A DNA stretch of 64,000 bases from Moniliella sp. 'wahieum' (taxonomy: Eukaryota > Basidiomycota > Moniliellomycetes > Moniliellales > Moniliellaceae). Shown piece by piece: positions 23,901-36,219 of the stretch. The position numbers and the translations under genes are program-made. Position 1 is the stretch's first letter. The number at the start of each line of letters is the position of its first letter. The notes beneath the pieces were generated by a model. The model did no database searches, had not been told where the DNA came from, and was given only the letters and a program-made list of their open reading frames with translations. The stretch is from contig RSEE01000048.1 in the NCBI GenBank assembly GCA_003971905.1, positions 186,001-250,000 of the forward strand, written 5' to 3'.

Positions 23901-25016
23901 AGCAATGCGGGGCTTCAGGATGGATCCAGGTAGGCGCGCGGGCCCGCGACCCTCGAGTTTTTCCAACGCCGTCAGCCGGCCCGCCGCGTCCTCCACGTCA
24001 GCAGCAAATCTCTGGTTTGTCCACCAAGTCCCATGGGAAACTAATGTCGCTTGGCTGGAACCTCGAGAGGCCGAGCCAAATAGAACAGCGGCATCCATCA
24101 CGCCCGACCCGCGAGCACTGGTTCGTTGGTTACCTCCCTCGGACACACCTAGTGGACCGAGCGAGGCCAAGCCAAACCCCACGCCACCCATCATCTCCAT
24201 ACTCTGTCGTTTGGTCGCAATGCTACCTTGGCGAAGGTGGCGGGAAGCTCGCTTGCTGGTCCGTTGGCAGGAGGTCGGAGGGGGCTCGTCGTGCTGCGAG
24301 GCAGCGCAGCGGGATCGGGATCTGTGCAGCACGCGGCGGGCAATGGACAACATAAGGGGGCCGCTTCGTCTTCATCAATCCAGGCATGCGCATTGGATGG
24401 GTGGAAGGTGGCAGCGGAGGTGCCGGTCCATGCTCAATGCCGAGAACGATGGAAGTGCGTTCGACTGGGCCCAGTTTCAAGCCCGATGGGCTGCGAGCGT
24501 GAGCAAGGGAACGAGATCCAAGGCGGGAGTGGCCGCGGGCATGGCCATATGCGCCGGCTGCGACAAACACTGTTCCGCTTGGGCGAGGAAGGCGTAGGCG
24601 GGTAAGGAGCAGCGGGCACCTCGCCGCGTGGGAGGGAAAGAAGACGGAAGAGGTGCGGGAATGGCGTTTGTTGTGCGTGGTCGCGGCCGCACGGACGGGG
24701 GCGCATGCCGGCTCAGTGCGCGTGAATGACGGCGAGAGGCAAATATTGCCTCGGCTGGGGTAGGAACTGCTGCGAGTGGACGGGCCGCCTGGGGCGGAGG
24801 GTGCGGGGTTGGAGCCGCTGGAGAGCTGGGCCAGCCTAGCGCGCTTGGCGCGGAACGAGTTGAGCTAGAGACAGAGGCAGGGGCAGGGGAGACACAGAGG
24901 GTGTCAGTGGGGGAGCAACAGAAGCTGGGAGCTGCTCACCTTCTTGCGCGCCGCCTGGATGCGCTCATCGCGTCCGCGCGGGTCGGCGGCGGCTGGGGCG
25001 ATGGCAGGGACATCAT
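20978..25016 (-). CDS. Large coiled-coil scaffold protein (golgin-like N-terminus)
   Basis: The protein begins near 25016. Its first exon ends RIQAARKK and is followed by a GTGAGC...TCTAG intron of about 75 nt, then LNSFRAKRARL. Together this is the A-x-A-R-K-K-L-x-x-F-R-x-K pattern seen at the start of several golgin-type coiled-coil proteins. Several hundred Ser/Pro-rich residues include RQSMEMMGGVGFGL and QLPEFDELHG. A clear heptad coiled coil lies at about 23240-22810 (EQLSTLQLELEKAQSHIHTE, ELTKLRNQVAEAQAALQEAR). A second helix near 22500-22400 (EHEKQRRAEAEQQLERSLAE) and a Pro/Ala linker follow. The C-terminus is unclear: competing frames end at 21123, 20978 and 20865. At least eight frame changes are needed. 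I cannot assign a partner or compartment; Golgi or polarity-scaffold roles are only suggested by the motif. Confidence 0.5.
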
Positions 25017-27499
25017 GACGAGGGGGGGGCGTGGCAAAGTGCAAGCGGACAAGCACAGGCAAGAAGAGCCAGTGGGGGCGGGGGGGAGGGGGAAGGACTG
25101 TGGTGGCGGTGGCGGTGGCGGTGGTCGCTGTTGCAGTGGCTGGTGTTGTGTGGTTGTGGTTGTGGGGGGTCGTAGGCGCTGCGTTGGCTGTCGGGCTGAA
25201 GGCTGAGGCGAGGGGAGCGCTGACAGCTGTCGGCGGACGGCTGACTTCAGCCGGGCATGCAGCAGGCGTCGCCCAGTAGCTCGGAGCTCGCAACCAGCGA
25301 TCCCCGTGCGTCAGAGCACTGCCCCTGTGCCTGCGCCTCCATGGGGGCTGCCGTGGACACCTCATCGATCATCGATCTCGGTCATCGGTCGTGTCGGAAG
25401 CTCACCCACATGCTGCTGTGCCAGCCGTGCCTGCCTGGACGAATTCGTCAGCGCTGAGCCTCACCCATCATGCAAGACAGGGGCCACTGCTCCCTGCGGC
25501 GATGGCGCCCATCACGTGCCAAAGGCATGATTCGCAGTCGATCACCACAGGCCAGCACAGCGGCTGTCCCCCCACACAGCTCAGCCTCCGGCGCTGGCGC
25601 CGTGCCCACTGCCAGCCATGCCCATTCCTGTGCCTTTGAAATGTTCTCCCCATCTCGGGCTTATAAGACGAGCAATAACGGACCCGCGGGTTGGGCCAAA
25701 GACGCATCCACCAATCTGTGGCCGGGTATATATAGCAGAACGCTTGTGCTGCCTATAGGGCGTACACCCCATGGTGGAGAATGAAGCCTGAGGTAAGGAA
25801 CAACGGCACCGATCTGCTTCCATGCGGAGGAATGGGGTGGCTCAAAAGAGGGTGACATAGAACATGATGACTCTACTCATGAAGAGGTCTCGTCCATTGA
25901 AAAGGTGTACGATGACGACAACAGTATATAGTAGAGAAAGATCGACGTTCCATGCACCACCAACCCTCGGTGGTTACTCTCCCACTTTTGACACACAAAC
26001 TATAGTCGATCAGAAAAGGCGGGATGGAGGAGTTCTATGAACCTGCAAGAGCAAATGCTGGATGAAATCCGGAGAGACCATATGGCACTTTCGCTCCATA
26101 GTACGTTGTGTATAGACGCAGCCGTGGTGCCAACGGGCGCACAGTCCAGGGGCTATTCCCCCGGATCCCGTTCTCGGGCTTGCGGTTTCCACCCCTTATA
26201 TTCCCTTCATCGATCATCCATTGTTTTCACCTTCTCTTGTCTGCGTCTGCGAGAGGGTTGCGGATGTAAGTACTAAGCAAAGATAGGAACGAGGGGTATA
26301 TAAGAGCCAATTTTTCGCGGATCGTTTTGGCTTTCAGGATATACAACTGCTAGATGTGGGAGCAAGTTTCTCTCCGGAGGGATTCTCTCTGTGAGGCCCT
26401 ATGGGGATTACTAGGTTACTACTAGTGGGATCAGCGCGATCAGCAGCGCGCTCAGATCCCAGACGGCGTTCCGGGAACTCATCAGCCGTGAGCGCGCGTG
26501 AGCGCGTGATGAACTGCCATGCCGCCTTTTAAAAGTCACAAATTGGCAAGGTGAGATGAAGGCAAAGCGTCAGCGCGTCAGCTTCCCACACCGGTCACTA
26601 GCACTACGCACCTCAGTTCTCGATCTCAGCCCTCTTCTCAAATTGAAGGGCCTCATCAAGTAGGGTGTGTTGAGCTGAGAAAAAGAGCCCTCCGCGCCGG
26701 CAACAGAAGCGGTTACGGCGTATACATTGTGTTACTTCTATTCCTTTTTCCCTGCAAAGGGGCAGTGTAGGCGGTCCAGAATGTGGAGCACAGTGACCTG
26801 TTGGGGGTGGCTAGGATCTGTATTCAAAATGTGTGGCGGTCGGAGCCCCGGCGCCACACCATAATATAACTGGGCGTCTCCTGCCCGATGTTAACTGTTG
26901 CCGCATTCAGAACATTCAACGACTCCGCTATCACCCGTCGTTAATCTTAATCAAAAGGTTGAAGTTTGCTCACAAAATGCCACATCTCACAGACCTCTCA
27001 GCGCCTCAACATTCCCGCGTGTTGTCCGCAATGCTTCCTCTCGGCGCCACCCATCCGGAACACAACACGGTGGTATCCACCCCGGGTATAGCCGAATCTC
27101 TATAGGCAGAATAGACATACTGTTAAGGACACGTCAAACGTTTAAGGGGAGAGACCCGCCACACGGGAGGCGAATAGAAAGATCCTGTTACATATTAGGG
27201 GAGAAAAAGAGCGGCATACGTGTGGGCGACGAGATGCGTTCGATGTCTGCGCTTGCTCCTGCAGGTACCGTGCATTGAAGAGGATATCTGAGTGGACATC
27301 CCTCTCTTTGGCTCTGACCAAAATGATCGACCTAATCCTCTCCCTGCGTGCATGTTGCATGTAGCGTATTGTGGTTTTCGTGATTTAGCAGTAGTGTATA
27401 TATATACTGCTTTTAACCCCCGCATACATCAGTTTCCCCCCCCCGTTTCGCTTTCTTTGCCCTATCATCCCACGTTCTCTTCCTTCTGAGATTGCCAGC
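25017..27499. other. Gene-poor 2.5 kb region upstream of GH5
   Basis: No convincing gene. Visible features are an ATCATCGATC word cluster (25360-25395); a TATATATA box at 25727-25734; a TATATAAG box at 26297-26304; GATCAGCGCG and GAGCGCGCGTGAGCGCG words (26428-26505); and the GH5 TATA box at the right end. Two TATA boxes without a following gene suggest either unrecognised short transcripts or far-upstream control of the glucanase gene. Confidence 0.4.
27397..27406 (+). promoter_or_regulatory. TATA box of the GH5 gene
   Basis: A perfect alternating TATATATATA run 94 bases before the GH5 start codon at 27500, followed by a CT-rich leader (27435-27485). Distance and orientation fit a TATA-dependent, regulated promoter. 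Confidence 0.55.
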
Positions 27500-29058
27500 A
27501 TGTATCCCTTCTCTCTGCCGCCATCATCCTGGTGCTCCCCCTTGCCCCCACCATCGCGGCCGCTGTTGATACCCCTGCCGCAGCGGCCAACAACCTTTTT
27601 GACCCGGCTCGCATTGCTCGTCATCGTCGAGCCTCGAGTCAGTACAGCGGTCGTGCGCACAACAATGCACGCCATCTCGATCTCCCGCCTTCACCCCTTC
27701 AGCCCCGCGGAAGCAACACCAAGGAACATAATGCCCACCTCCGTGATGCTGGCGAGAAAGCATTGTTGGCCAATTCTTCCTCCCCGCCCCGCTAGCCGCC
27801 GCGGCATGACCCGGACCCCCACAACAAGAAACACAACAACAAGGGTCACCCCCATGCTCACCAGCGCGACTGCCCGGAGTGCTTGCCTGGTATGTGGGAT
27901 ATCGCTGCCCCGGCTCAGTACGAATCTGGGATTTCTCTCCCTCCTCGAACGATACTGTGTATGCACCAACGCCGGTAACCAATTTATCATCGAGCCCTGG
28001 ATGGATGGAAACTGGGTAAAGTCCCTCGCGCCCCAGGCGACCGATATGTATACGTTGATTGAGGATCTCGGCGACAACGCCACGACAACCTTGGAGACCA
28101 TTACAACACTGGATCACCGAGGACGATGTTGAAGCGATGGCTAGCGCCAACCTGAACATGCTACGCATCCCGGTAGGATGGTGGTCTTTCCTCCTCAAAC
28201 CGTCTGCCGGCGAAGCCTGGGTATATGCCAACGATCTTTACTACATCAACCGCCTGCTGGGCTGGCTGTATGACCGCAAGATGTATGCCATTATCGACCT
28301 GCACTCGATGCCCGGAGCCAGAGTGGCGACCCAGCTACCGGTCGTGCCCAAACAGGCAACAACTACACCTTTTTCAACTCCACCAACCAAGCACGTTCGG
28401 ACAAGGTAGTGAAGCGGGCGCGACTTTATCCTTGGTTCGTCGTATGGCCGTGCGGTGAGTGCAGTGTTGGTGGTGAACGAACCGTGTGTCAACGAGTTTT
28501 GTGCGGTGGCAAGGGCAACTCGAGCAACTATCCCATCCTGGTCGACTATTATCGCCGTAGCTATGATACCCTCAGCGCGGCCGGCATTCCTATGCTCATT
28601 CATCATGGATGGGCCAATGGAACTTGGCCAACTGGACTTCTCTTTGTCAAGGACGCGACCCGTCATTGTTGATGCCAGCGACAATCCTTACCCGGCCGCT
28701 TACCCTCGCAAACCAACGAGAACACAATCTGGTCCAAGATGTGCGGGGATATTAGCACGTTTGTCAATTATCCCACCAAAGTCATCTCGACCGAGTGGAG
28801 CCTGTCGTCGGGCATGCCCAAAACTTTAGCACACCCTTTTACAACTCCAAGCCTACGGGTACGGCCTCTCGGGCGGCAGTTGTTTCTGGTCGTACAAGGT
28901 GATCGCCTCGTCGTGTTGCAGCCGGCGCCGGAACGGTGGTCGTGGGATATGCTGTTGAAGGATGGCATTGTGCCCAAGCCCCCTCTGGCAGCGGACCGTC
29001 GCCCAACGTGAGCAGCTTCCTGTCCAGCTTGCCCGACAAACACATCTGCAGCACATGA
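27500..29058 (+). CDS. GH5-family exo-1,3-beta-glucanase-like secreted hydrolase
   Basis: Secreted glycoside hydrolase acting on cell-wall or environmental beta-1,3-glucan. ATG 27500 is followed, after one frame correction, by a signal peptide (LLSAAIILVLPLAPTIAAA). A low-complexity, Asn/His-rich segment and a CPECLPGMWDIAAPAQYES stretch come next, then the GH5 barrel: GNQFIIEPWMDGNWV, ANLNMLRIPVGWWSF and YAIIDLHSMPGA. The acid/base Glu lies in VVNEPCVNEFC, followed by IPMLIHHGW. The nucleophile Glu lies in KVISTEWSLSSGM. The C-terminus is FLSSLPDKHICST. Both catalytic Glu motifs are intact. Frames shift at several places, including near 27512 and in the 28130-28500 part. The Asn/His-rich linker after the signal peptide is unusual for yeast EXG1. 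Confidence 0.85.
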
Positions 29059-30147
29059 GACGGACCCGGGACCAACAAGATTATGTACTGGCATATGGCA
29101 CTTCATCGATCCTCTCATCCCGAAGAGGATGTGCATCTTAAACCTCTCTCTCTCTCTTTTGGGTCGTATTCTCTGTCGATGAGACAATGCGCCCCACCTT
29201 TACTCTCTCTTCTATCCCTTCCTTTCCTCCACACCAGCTCTGTCTCTGGTATAGAAGTTTTGTCATCTTCTCCGCCGCCATCTATAGGCGCTTTCCGTTT
29301 GCCTTTTGGAACTTGTTATTGGTAGTCGAGACACGATCCTTAGTTTTACTGGTGTACCCGCTGTGGTTGTCACATTCCACAGTTCTTTATCCTGTTGGTT
29401 GTGTATACCAATCGGCACCATCAGCGTGGTTGCCACATCTGCCGACTGGACTGCTTGGAGCATACTCATCCTTTTTCTTCTGTGGCCCGGCATCTATTGA
29501 AGGATGGCGTGTATGGTGTTGAAAGCCATGCACGTACCTTGAATGCAACTCGGAATGCATGCCGTGGTGTCTTGTCTGTTTGTGCAACCATTGAATGGCT
29601 TAGAAGAAGGGATGTGCGAAACCCGACTCTAGGCACCATTCAGAGCGGCCCTCTCGGTTTCTCTGAAGCATGGCAAGAAACAGAGGTGAGGAAGAATCCT
29701 TTCTATAACATAGAGCTGTATACTGTACGTGAATCATCCGCGCTGGCTCCCTCCTTATCCTTCCCATCAGTCGCAAGACCAACACCACAGTGGATTGACG
29801 GATCGCTGGTGAGGGATAGAGCAGTGAGAAGCTGGTATAGATAGTGAGAGTTAAAAGCCACCAGGGATAAATGGTCGCCTAGAAAACCCGCCATTCCGTA
29901 TGCATCTTCTCAAGAGTGCATTCAGGATAATCGAGAAAGTGGCCCCCCTCCCGAGCGCAAAACACAGGGCTCTCGTCTCTCCTTGATAAATAGCAGTGTC
30001 ATCCCTGCAAAGCACGAGCCAGGTTTTCCCATGAGAACCCTCGTATAATCCTAGGAACAGGGTTGAGCTACCTGGAGGATCGTACACATCCTACGTAGCT
30101 AGAGCGCCAGAGACCCATGCGCGCTCAAAAGACAAAAAGTAAACCCA
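29059..30147. other. Convergent spacer GH5 / VPS72
   Basis: About 1.1 kb containing the 3' ends of two convergent genes. A CTCTCTCTCTCTCTTTT run lies at 29142-29160. No protein-like frame is recognised. Confidence 0.45.
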
Positions 30148-32619
30148 TCATTCCTTCTCTCGCATCTCGCCCTCCTGCGTGCTGGCTGGGCGGGAGGCGG
30201 CAAGGTTAGGGTCTGTGGCTGCAGCAGCATCCACAGCGATACTATCAACATCCAGAGGCAAGCTCGATCCGGTCGCTTGTGGCGGAGGATGAAGCGGTGC
30301 CTTTTTCTTGCGCGGCGGCAACGGCACCCGTTCCGGCCGCGCCCGACCACTGCGGGTCGAGCGCGAAGGCAGGGCCAACGCGTTGGCCAGGATGGCCCGC
30401 TCGTCTCCCGGGGACGATCGGGGCCAAGCCGTACTCGAACCGTTTCGTGAGTTTCCGCGGGCGAGACGGCGGAGTTGGTCGAGGGGCATCGGGGGAAGGT
30501 GCGTTGGCCGGGGCTGACATCGCGACCGAGGGGGGCGGTGTAAGGGAGTTGCTGGCGACCCGCTCTTCCGCATCGGCCGGCGCTGCCACCGACGATTTGC
30601 GCCGTTTTGTCCCCGTTCCGGTGGAGGTGGATGCGGAGGTGGAGGCCTTGCGGCGTTTGCCACTTGGTTCCCGTTCGGCAGGGGACAGGGTAGAATCAGG
30701 CTCGGGGGCGGTGTTGGGATCGGTGCGTGAGGTGGAGGGACGCTTGCGGCGCCTGGCAGGTCCTTCGAGCACAGGTGGGCCTAGGTCCTTGCTTGGCAAC
30801 GAGGCAGGCGCTGGTTCCTGCTGCTCTGGAAGGTGGAGGCATGGAGAAGCCGGCTCCTCTTCTGTCTCTTGTTTCGCGCCTCGTTCGGCCTCGGCCCAAA
30901 ATGCAGAAAACACCCCACCAGCACCTTGGTCCGCCCGCCGCGTCATAAACGCCCCATAGTCCAACATCGATTCGACGGGGGCTGGCCCCCGCTGCTTGTC
31001 CACTCCAGTCCAGACAAACTCGCCCGCAGTGACCGCCTTCAACGTCAGGGCCGAAGTTCAAATTGGCAATGGGGACATGGGTGTGCGCATCGCGATATAG
31101 CGCGCCCAGACCCGACAGGGGGCAGATGGACTGTATCGGCCGATGGGGTCGGTTGCGAACAGGAACGACAATGGGCGCGGCCCAGTCGGCATGATCGCCC
31201 AACACCTCGTTCCACTCCATCACCCAATCGTCTTCCCATGCCATCGGAAGCGAATGCAGCGAGACAAATGCCTTGCTCTGCAGCTCGACCTTGCTTCCCA
31301 CCTTGGCCGCAGCAACCTTGCCCGCCCGCAGACGCGCCGCCTCGGCGCGCGCTCGGATCACGGGATCCACCAACGCGTCCGAGACTGATACGTGACTTGG
31401 TTTCGGGCTTCCTTCCGGTGCCGAGAGGGAAGCCGGCAAGGGCTGGGAATCTGAAGGAGGAGGGGGCGACTCCACTGGGATCTCGGTGACTCCCGTAGTT
31501 TGGTTCGTAGGACATGCGGGGTAGACTCTTCAGGCGGGGACTGAGTCTGGGTTAAAGGCGTAGTGGTGGTGGCAACAGTGATCCTGGGTTCAGCCGGAGG
31601 CGGGGGATCGGAATGGGAGTTGGGTTCGGTACTCGGGTCCGGAGTCGGACCAGATGGCGGATCGTTTGGACTGACAGCGAGCGGCTCCAGCGTCTCCACC
31701 TTAGGAGGGTCGGGAACGGCAACGGAGCGCCATCTTAGGTAGGGTCCTTGAATCTCATGCTTTTGGGCAACCCGGGCGCGGTGGCGTAATGATTCCTCCC
31801 GCTCCAGCAGGCGGAGCGATTCGCGGTTCTTCCCTTCCACCTCTAGCGCCTCTGCAATCAGCCGGTCCTGGGTCAAGGGCACGTGCTCGGTATGCGTACG
31901 TCGGGCCAATTGAGCCTGGACTTTTTGTTTACGCTGTTCGGCGGCTTGGATCCGATCCTGCAGCAATGCCTTGCTCGCCATCGTACTGGATCGTGAAGAG
32001 GTACGGATGCCATCAAGAGGTTCGAGCATCCGCCGCTCGCGCACTTCTCGTTCTCGCTCCCGGTCCCGGCCGTCCCGGCTCGGGGGATGGGCGTTGGCAT
32101 GAATGATCGACGAGGGCAACTGGCCCGTAGGATGCTTGGGCAACCGAACATGGGAAAGCGCCTTGGGAAGCCGAATGAGAAGCACTGGTACGTGCTTTGG
32201 CGCGATGGGCCTACCGTCACAGCCATTCAGTCTGGTCAGTATGCGCTGGTTACACGCGTCTCCCATGCAGGCCCAGACGCAGCCGAGGGGGAGTGGGTGG
32301 GATGGGACGTACCCGCTTGGCCTCTGCCTGCTGGCGCTCGAGCTCGCGCTCTCCTTCGTCCTCCTCCACCGCCTCCTCATCCGTCTCGTCAAAGTCCGAA
32401 TCAACCACATCGACCACATCTGGAGGTCAAGGCAGGGTGAGTGAGAGCATCTACGCTGGGGCAAGGGGACAACGTACCAGCTGCTTCGTGGAACTCGACA
32501 TCGTTGGCCTCGTCAGGGAACAAGTCGTCCGGCTGCACGCCAGCGGCCATCAGCTCCGCGAGCTTGTCCCCTGCATTGTGTCGCCGGGACCGGCCGGCCG
32601 CCAAACCGATTGTGGCCAT
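30148..32619 (-). CDS. VPS72: SWR1-complex subunit VPS72/SWC2 (YL1 family)
   Basis: H2A.Z-H2B-binding subunit of the SWR1 chromatin-remodelling complex. From ATG 32619 the order is: RSRRHNAGDKLAELM; a 58-nt intron (32420-32477); the acidic YL1 N-domain VVDVVDSDFDETDEEA...ERELERQQAEAKR, whose SDFD motif contacts histones; and a second, longer intron starting at 32312. Next come REREREVRERR, THTEHVPLTQDRLIAEALEVE and KHEIQGPYLRWRS, which are typical of YL1. The YL1_C motif appears near 31150-31090 as SICPLSGLGALYRDAHTHVPI. The last 250 residues are Ser/Pro/Lys-rich and nuclear in character (e.g. GKRRKASTSASTSTG). Frame switches occur near 31500, 31040 and 30410. The stop could be 30245 in one frame or 30148 in the frame ending QEGEMREKE, which reads more naturally. 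Confidence 0.88.
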
Positions 32620-35600
32620 CGCTGTCGCCGCAACGCTGGTTGGTCTGCGAATCCAGTCAGACCAGCGAGGGGGCGGTGGGACACTCGGTCTAAGTACTCA
32701 TGCTCACGCCGCAGACACGTGACACCATGGTACGTAACGTAATGATTAATGGTCCTGCTTCCGTAATTTGCCCCGCACTGTGCACGGTTGTTGGGCGGAC
32801 GAAAATAAACACACAAAAGTTGTCACGCTGTCGGGGCTATAAGCGCTAAGGCGAGGGAGACAAGAGTCGGGACTAGGTAAAGGAAAGTAGCAATCATTGG
32901 GGGGGGAAGAAGCAAGAGTAAGGCCCCTGGTGCGAAGCGGAATAACAGGGAAGGAGCAAGATGCTCTCGAGACGAAGGGATTGGAAATGGGCGCGAAAAG
33001 TCGAGCTATATATTCAATGTGCATCCATATTTTCATTGTCAGAGCTGTTTAAGGCGGGGACAAAAAACGCTGCGCCTAAACCGAACCGTTCATCTTGCGT
33101 GTGATGCTTCATAGCACGAACCCCGCTTAAGGAACCAGGGGAATGGCCAGGAAAGGACCTCAACACCCAAAAAAACCATATTATAATGCGCGTAAAATGT
33201 GCACAGGAGATTATGTATTATAGCAACAGATCGACAGCAAATCCATATCATTGGCAAAGCATACTAGACAGATATAGTCAGGGGAACTGCTTTTCGCTCA
33301 CACCATATGTGACTGGGTTCTTCTGCCGTTTTTGCGTAATACACTGCAGCTCATGCATGCTCACAGACAAAAATACTATTGGGAGGCCAAATGACATGGC
33401 CAGAACTGTTGTGAGATCTGAGATCTGAGAGGCTATCGATTATCGTGAGACTTTCTGGTTCCTGTGCGCCATGGATCTGCAAACTGAATGTATCCGCGGC
33501 GCATGTGGATGGACGTGGGCGCCATCTGCAACCACAAGAAACTCCTCAGGCAGTTCTTTCCAATAATGTGGCTGAATTTTTTAGCGCGGTGGTGTTTTCT
33601 TGGCGCCATACAAAAAGCACCATCATATCGATTGCATCACATGCGTTTCACTATAGTCCTATAGTCACTAGTCACTAGAGTCACTATAACCACTCAGGCC
33701 TCCGACTCCCATCGATCTGAAGCTACATGTCACAGTCCTCGATATCCTCGATGTCCTCGATGTCTTCGATATCCTCGATGCCATCTTCGACATCAATCGA
33801 CGACCATCGATCATAGTAGAGATCACATACACAGATCGATCATCCAGATCATCAACACTAGAAAACCGAAATCTGTTTCATTAAAAACACAATCACCCGA
33901 CGGGACACACTTTATACTTCTCATAATAGCCTCTTGTTACCTCTCCTCAGAACCACATCCTCCATTCTCCTCCTCCTTCAGCACTCCGTACCTCACCTCA
34001 GGCCCCTCAGGCCTCGATGCGCTCAGTCGCGCCTCCTTAACGTTAAGTGGATATCATCTCGGTGTGAGGCTAAAAAATAAGGAATGAGGCCTTGAGGAGC
34101 TTTCAAAGCAGCCTCTCATACACTCATCGCAAGTCAGCATCATGGAGAGGAGCCAAATGAGTCAAAAAGGCAAAAAGAGCGCATTTGCTCTCAGAACTTC
34201 TCAATCATGCCGACGACAATATAGAACACCGCGGGAAGAATCTGACCGCCAGAGCGCTGCCGGCCTCGCTGTGAAAATGGAATGGGTGGCTATTATATTA
34301 GGTGGACGAGAAGCCTACGAAAGCCTCTTGTGAAATGTGATACCCTGCATACACGAAGGTGGGCTGGGTAGGAATGCGCGTGTGGAGACTTGCCAGGCAG
34401 AGTACTATGAGCAATGATTAATGATTAACAAGCAATCCGTGCGGGCGGGGATGACTGATGCAGTACCCGATGGCTGTACTGGATCGGCAAACAAATGATC
34501 GAGTGTATTGACTGTCTTGGAGTCAGTATTAGCGGGTGTTGGACACACGGGCTCCTCTTTGGTTGCTGGGTGCGATGGCTCGATGATGATGATGGGGCCG
34601 AGATGCAAAGAGGGAGGAAGTGCAGCGCTTGAACTGGCAACTGGCAAACTGGGGGCGGGGGTGAGGCAGGCGCTGGACATGGCTGGCCATCCTTCTTTCG
34701 GCTGGGCAGAAGAGTGTCAGCAGTGGAGTCATTAAGTCGATGAGGCCGGGAGGGGCAAATTAAGGCGAGGTCTGAGATTGGGAGGGAAACCAGAGAACAC
34801 CAAGGAGTTGCGAGCGTATTAGGACGTGCAGGCGCTGCAGGGAATTCATTTTGGTTGAGAGCTGGGGAGGTGGCAGAGATAACGTCACACGGTCCCCTTG
34901 GGCCTTGCCTGTCGCCGCAGCGGATGGGCAGGGTCCAAGTGGAATGTTGGTGAAGCTCGGCTGCTCCCACTTGGAGGCGACGGCTGGCTGAGGGCGCAGA
35001 AGAAGCTGAAGGCAGAGCAGTGTGGCCTGTGTCACGTCGCAGTGCAGTGACATGTGAGGGAGCTAGGCAGAGGCAGTGTTGAACTGAGCGGCTGAACGTT
35101 GACCTGGACGTTGAACATGGCCAAGGCGACGGATGGCAGGGGAGATGGGAATGGGTTAGGGCTGGGATGGGCGATCGAACTGTGCTCTGTGCGCTGATCG
35201 AGGGCCGATGGTCGATGATCGATAATCGATGATCGGCCTCGTCCACACCAGCAAGACAGGCACCGTGCGGCTGCGCACAGTAGCGCAGACGCCGGGCACA
35301 GGGACAGTGCTGAGCCCAGGGCGATGCGCCTGATGTGCAGCTGGCCTTGATATCGGCTGCGATCTCCATGGCCAGCGGCAGCACAGCGCCTGTGTGTGTG
35401 GCTGCGGCGGGGCTCCAGTTGCTAGTTGGGCCCCTGCGGGCACCCAGCGTACCCAGCGCAGATAGCAATCGGGGCGACATGGGGCATCGCGATAGTGGAT
35501 AGGCGCCAGGCCCATCTGGAGTGGGCTATGACGGTCTGCTGCTGCTGTGCGCTGAGGGGGCTGAGGCGCCGAGGCCGCTGAGCGCGCTGAGGGCGCGGGG

Positions 35601-36219
35601 CGCTGAGGCCGAGGCCGGCTGAGACGCTGTAGGCGTGCTAGCGCAACAGTATGGAACAACCGATGGCAACAAAACTATACTGCACCTGCTTTTCAAGCTT
35701 CTTCCAGGAGTTCGACGTTGACGTTGACGTGAACGTACTGAGGGTGCTGAACGTACTGAACGTTGACGTTGCTCGGAACGGACTGAACGCGGGGCATGCG
35801 GCAGCTGGCGAGTGGCTTCACTAGTCACTACTAGTGGATGACTTCACTCTTCAAGCTTCAAGCACTAGTGACAGCGAGACTGCTGCCAACCTACCGCTGT
35901 GCCAGTTTTGCGGAGCTTGGGCGTAAAGTTGGTACCTTGGCCTTAGCGCCAATTAAGTGTAGCCGAGGCGGACAGTTTTTCGCACATCCACGCCGGCCCA
36001 CCCAGTGCCCTGTCCCCTCCACCTCCTCCACCACCCCCAACCCTCAACCCCATCATCTCCGCGGCGGCAAGCTGGCTTCGTTGGGATGGCCCTCGCGCTT
36101 TCCCCCGCCGCCTCCCCTTCGTCTTCGCCACGGCCCCAGCGCCCATCCCTGCCCGCCGCACGCCGGCAGAGCACCTCTCGCTTCCTGGCCAGGCTCCTTC
36201 CTTCCTTCCCCTCATTGCC
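32620..36219. other. Largest gene-free gap, AT-rich in its left half
   Basis: 3.6 kb with no recognisable gene on either strand. Hand counting gives 104 A/T of 180 bases (58%) over 33181-33360, well above neighbouring coding DNA. The gap includes a five-copy 9-bp repeat (33736-33780), CACTAGTCACTAG words (33660-33680 and again near 35820-35835), GATCGATAATCGATGATCG words (35205-35237), dense GCTGAGG words (35540-35640) and a GACGTTGACGTT run (35710-35790). It may be a centromere-like or heterochromatic gap, or long regulatory DNA. A protein-like minus-strand stretch near 34425-35480 has Pro/Ser-rich composition only. Confidence 0.5.
33736..33780. repeat. Five-unit 9-bp tandem repeat
   Basis: Consecutive units TCCTCGAT[A/G] with one C-to-T change, five copies over 45 bases. 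Read from the ATG at 33727 they would give a short Ser-Ser-Ile/Met repeat that stops after 25 codons, which I do not treat as a gene. Confidence 0.8.

Noticed and set aside
33727-33804. Small open frame encoding a Ser-Ser-Ile/Met repeat
   Set aside because: Only 25 codons, created by the 9-bp tandem repeat; no sign of selection on the protein.
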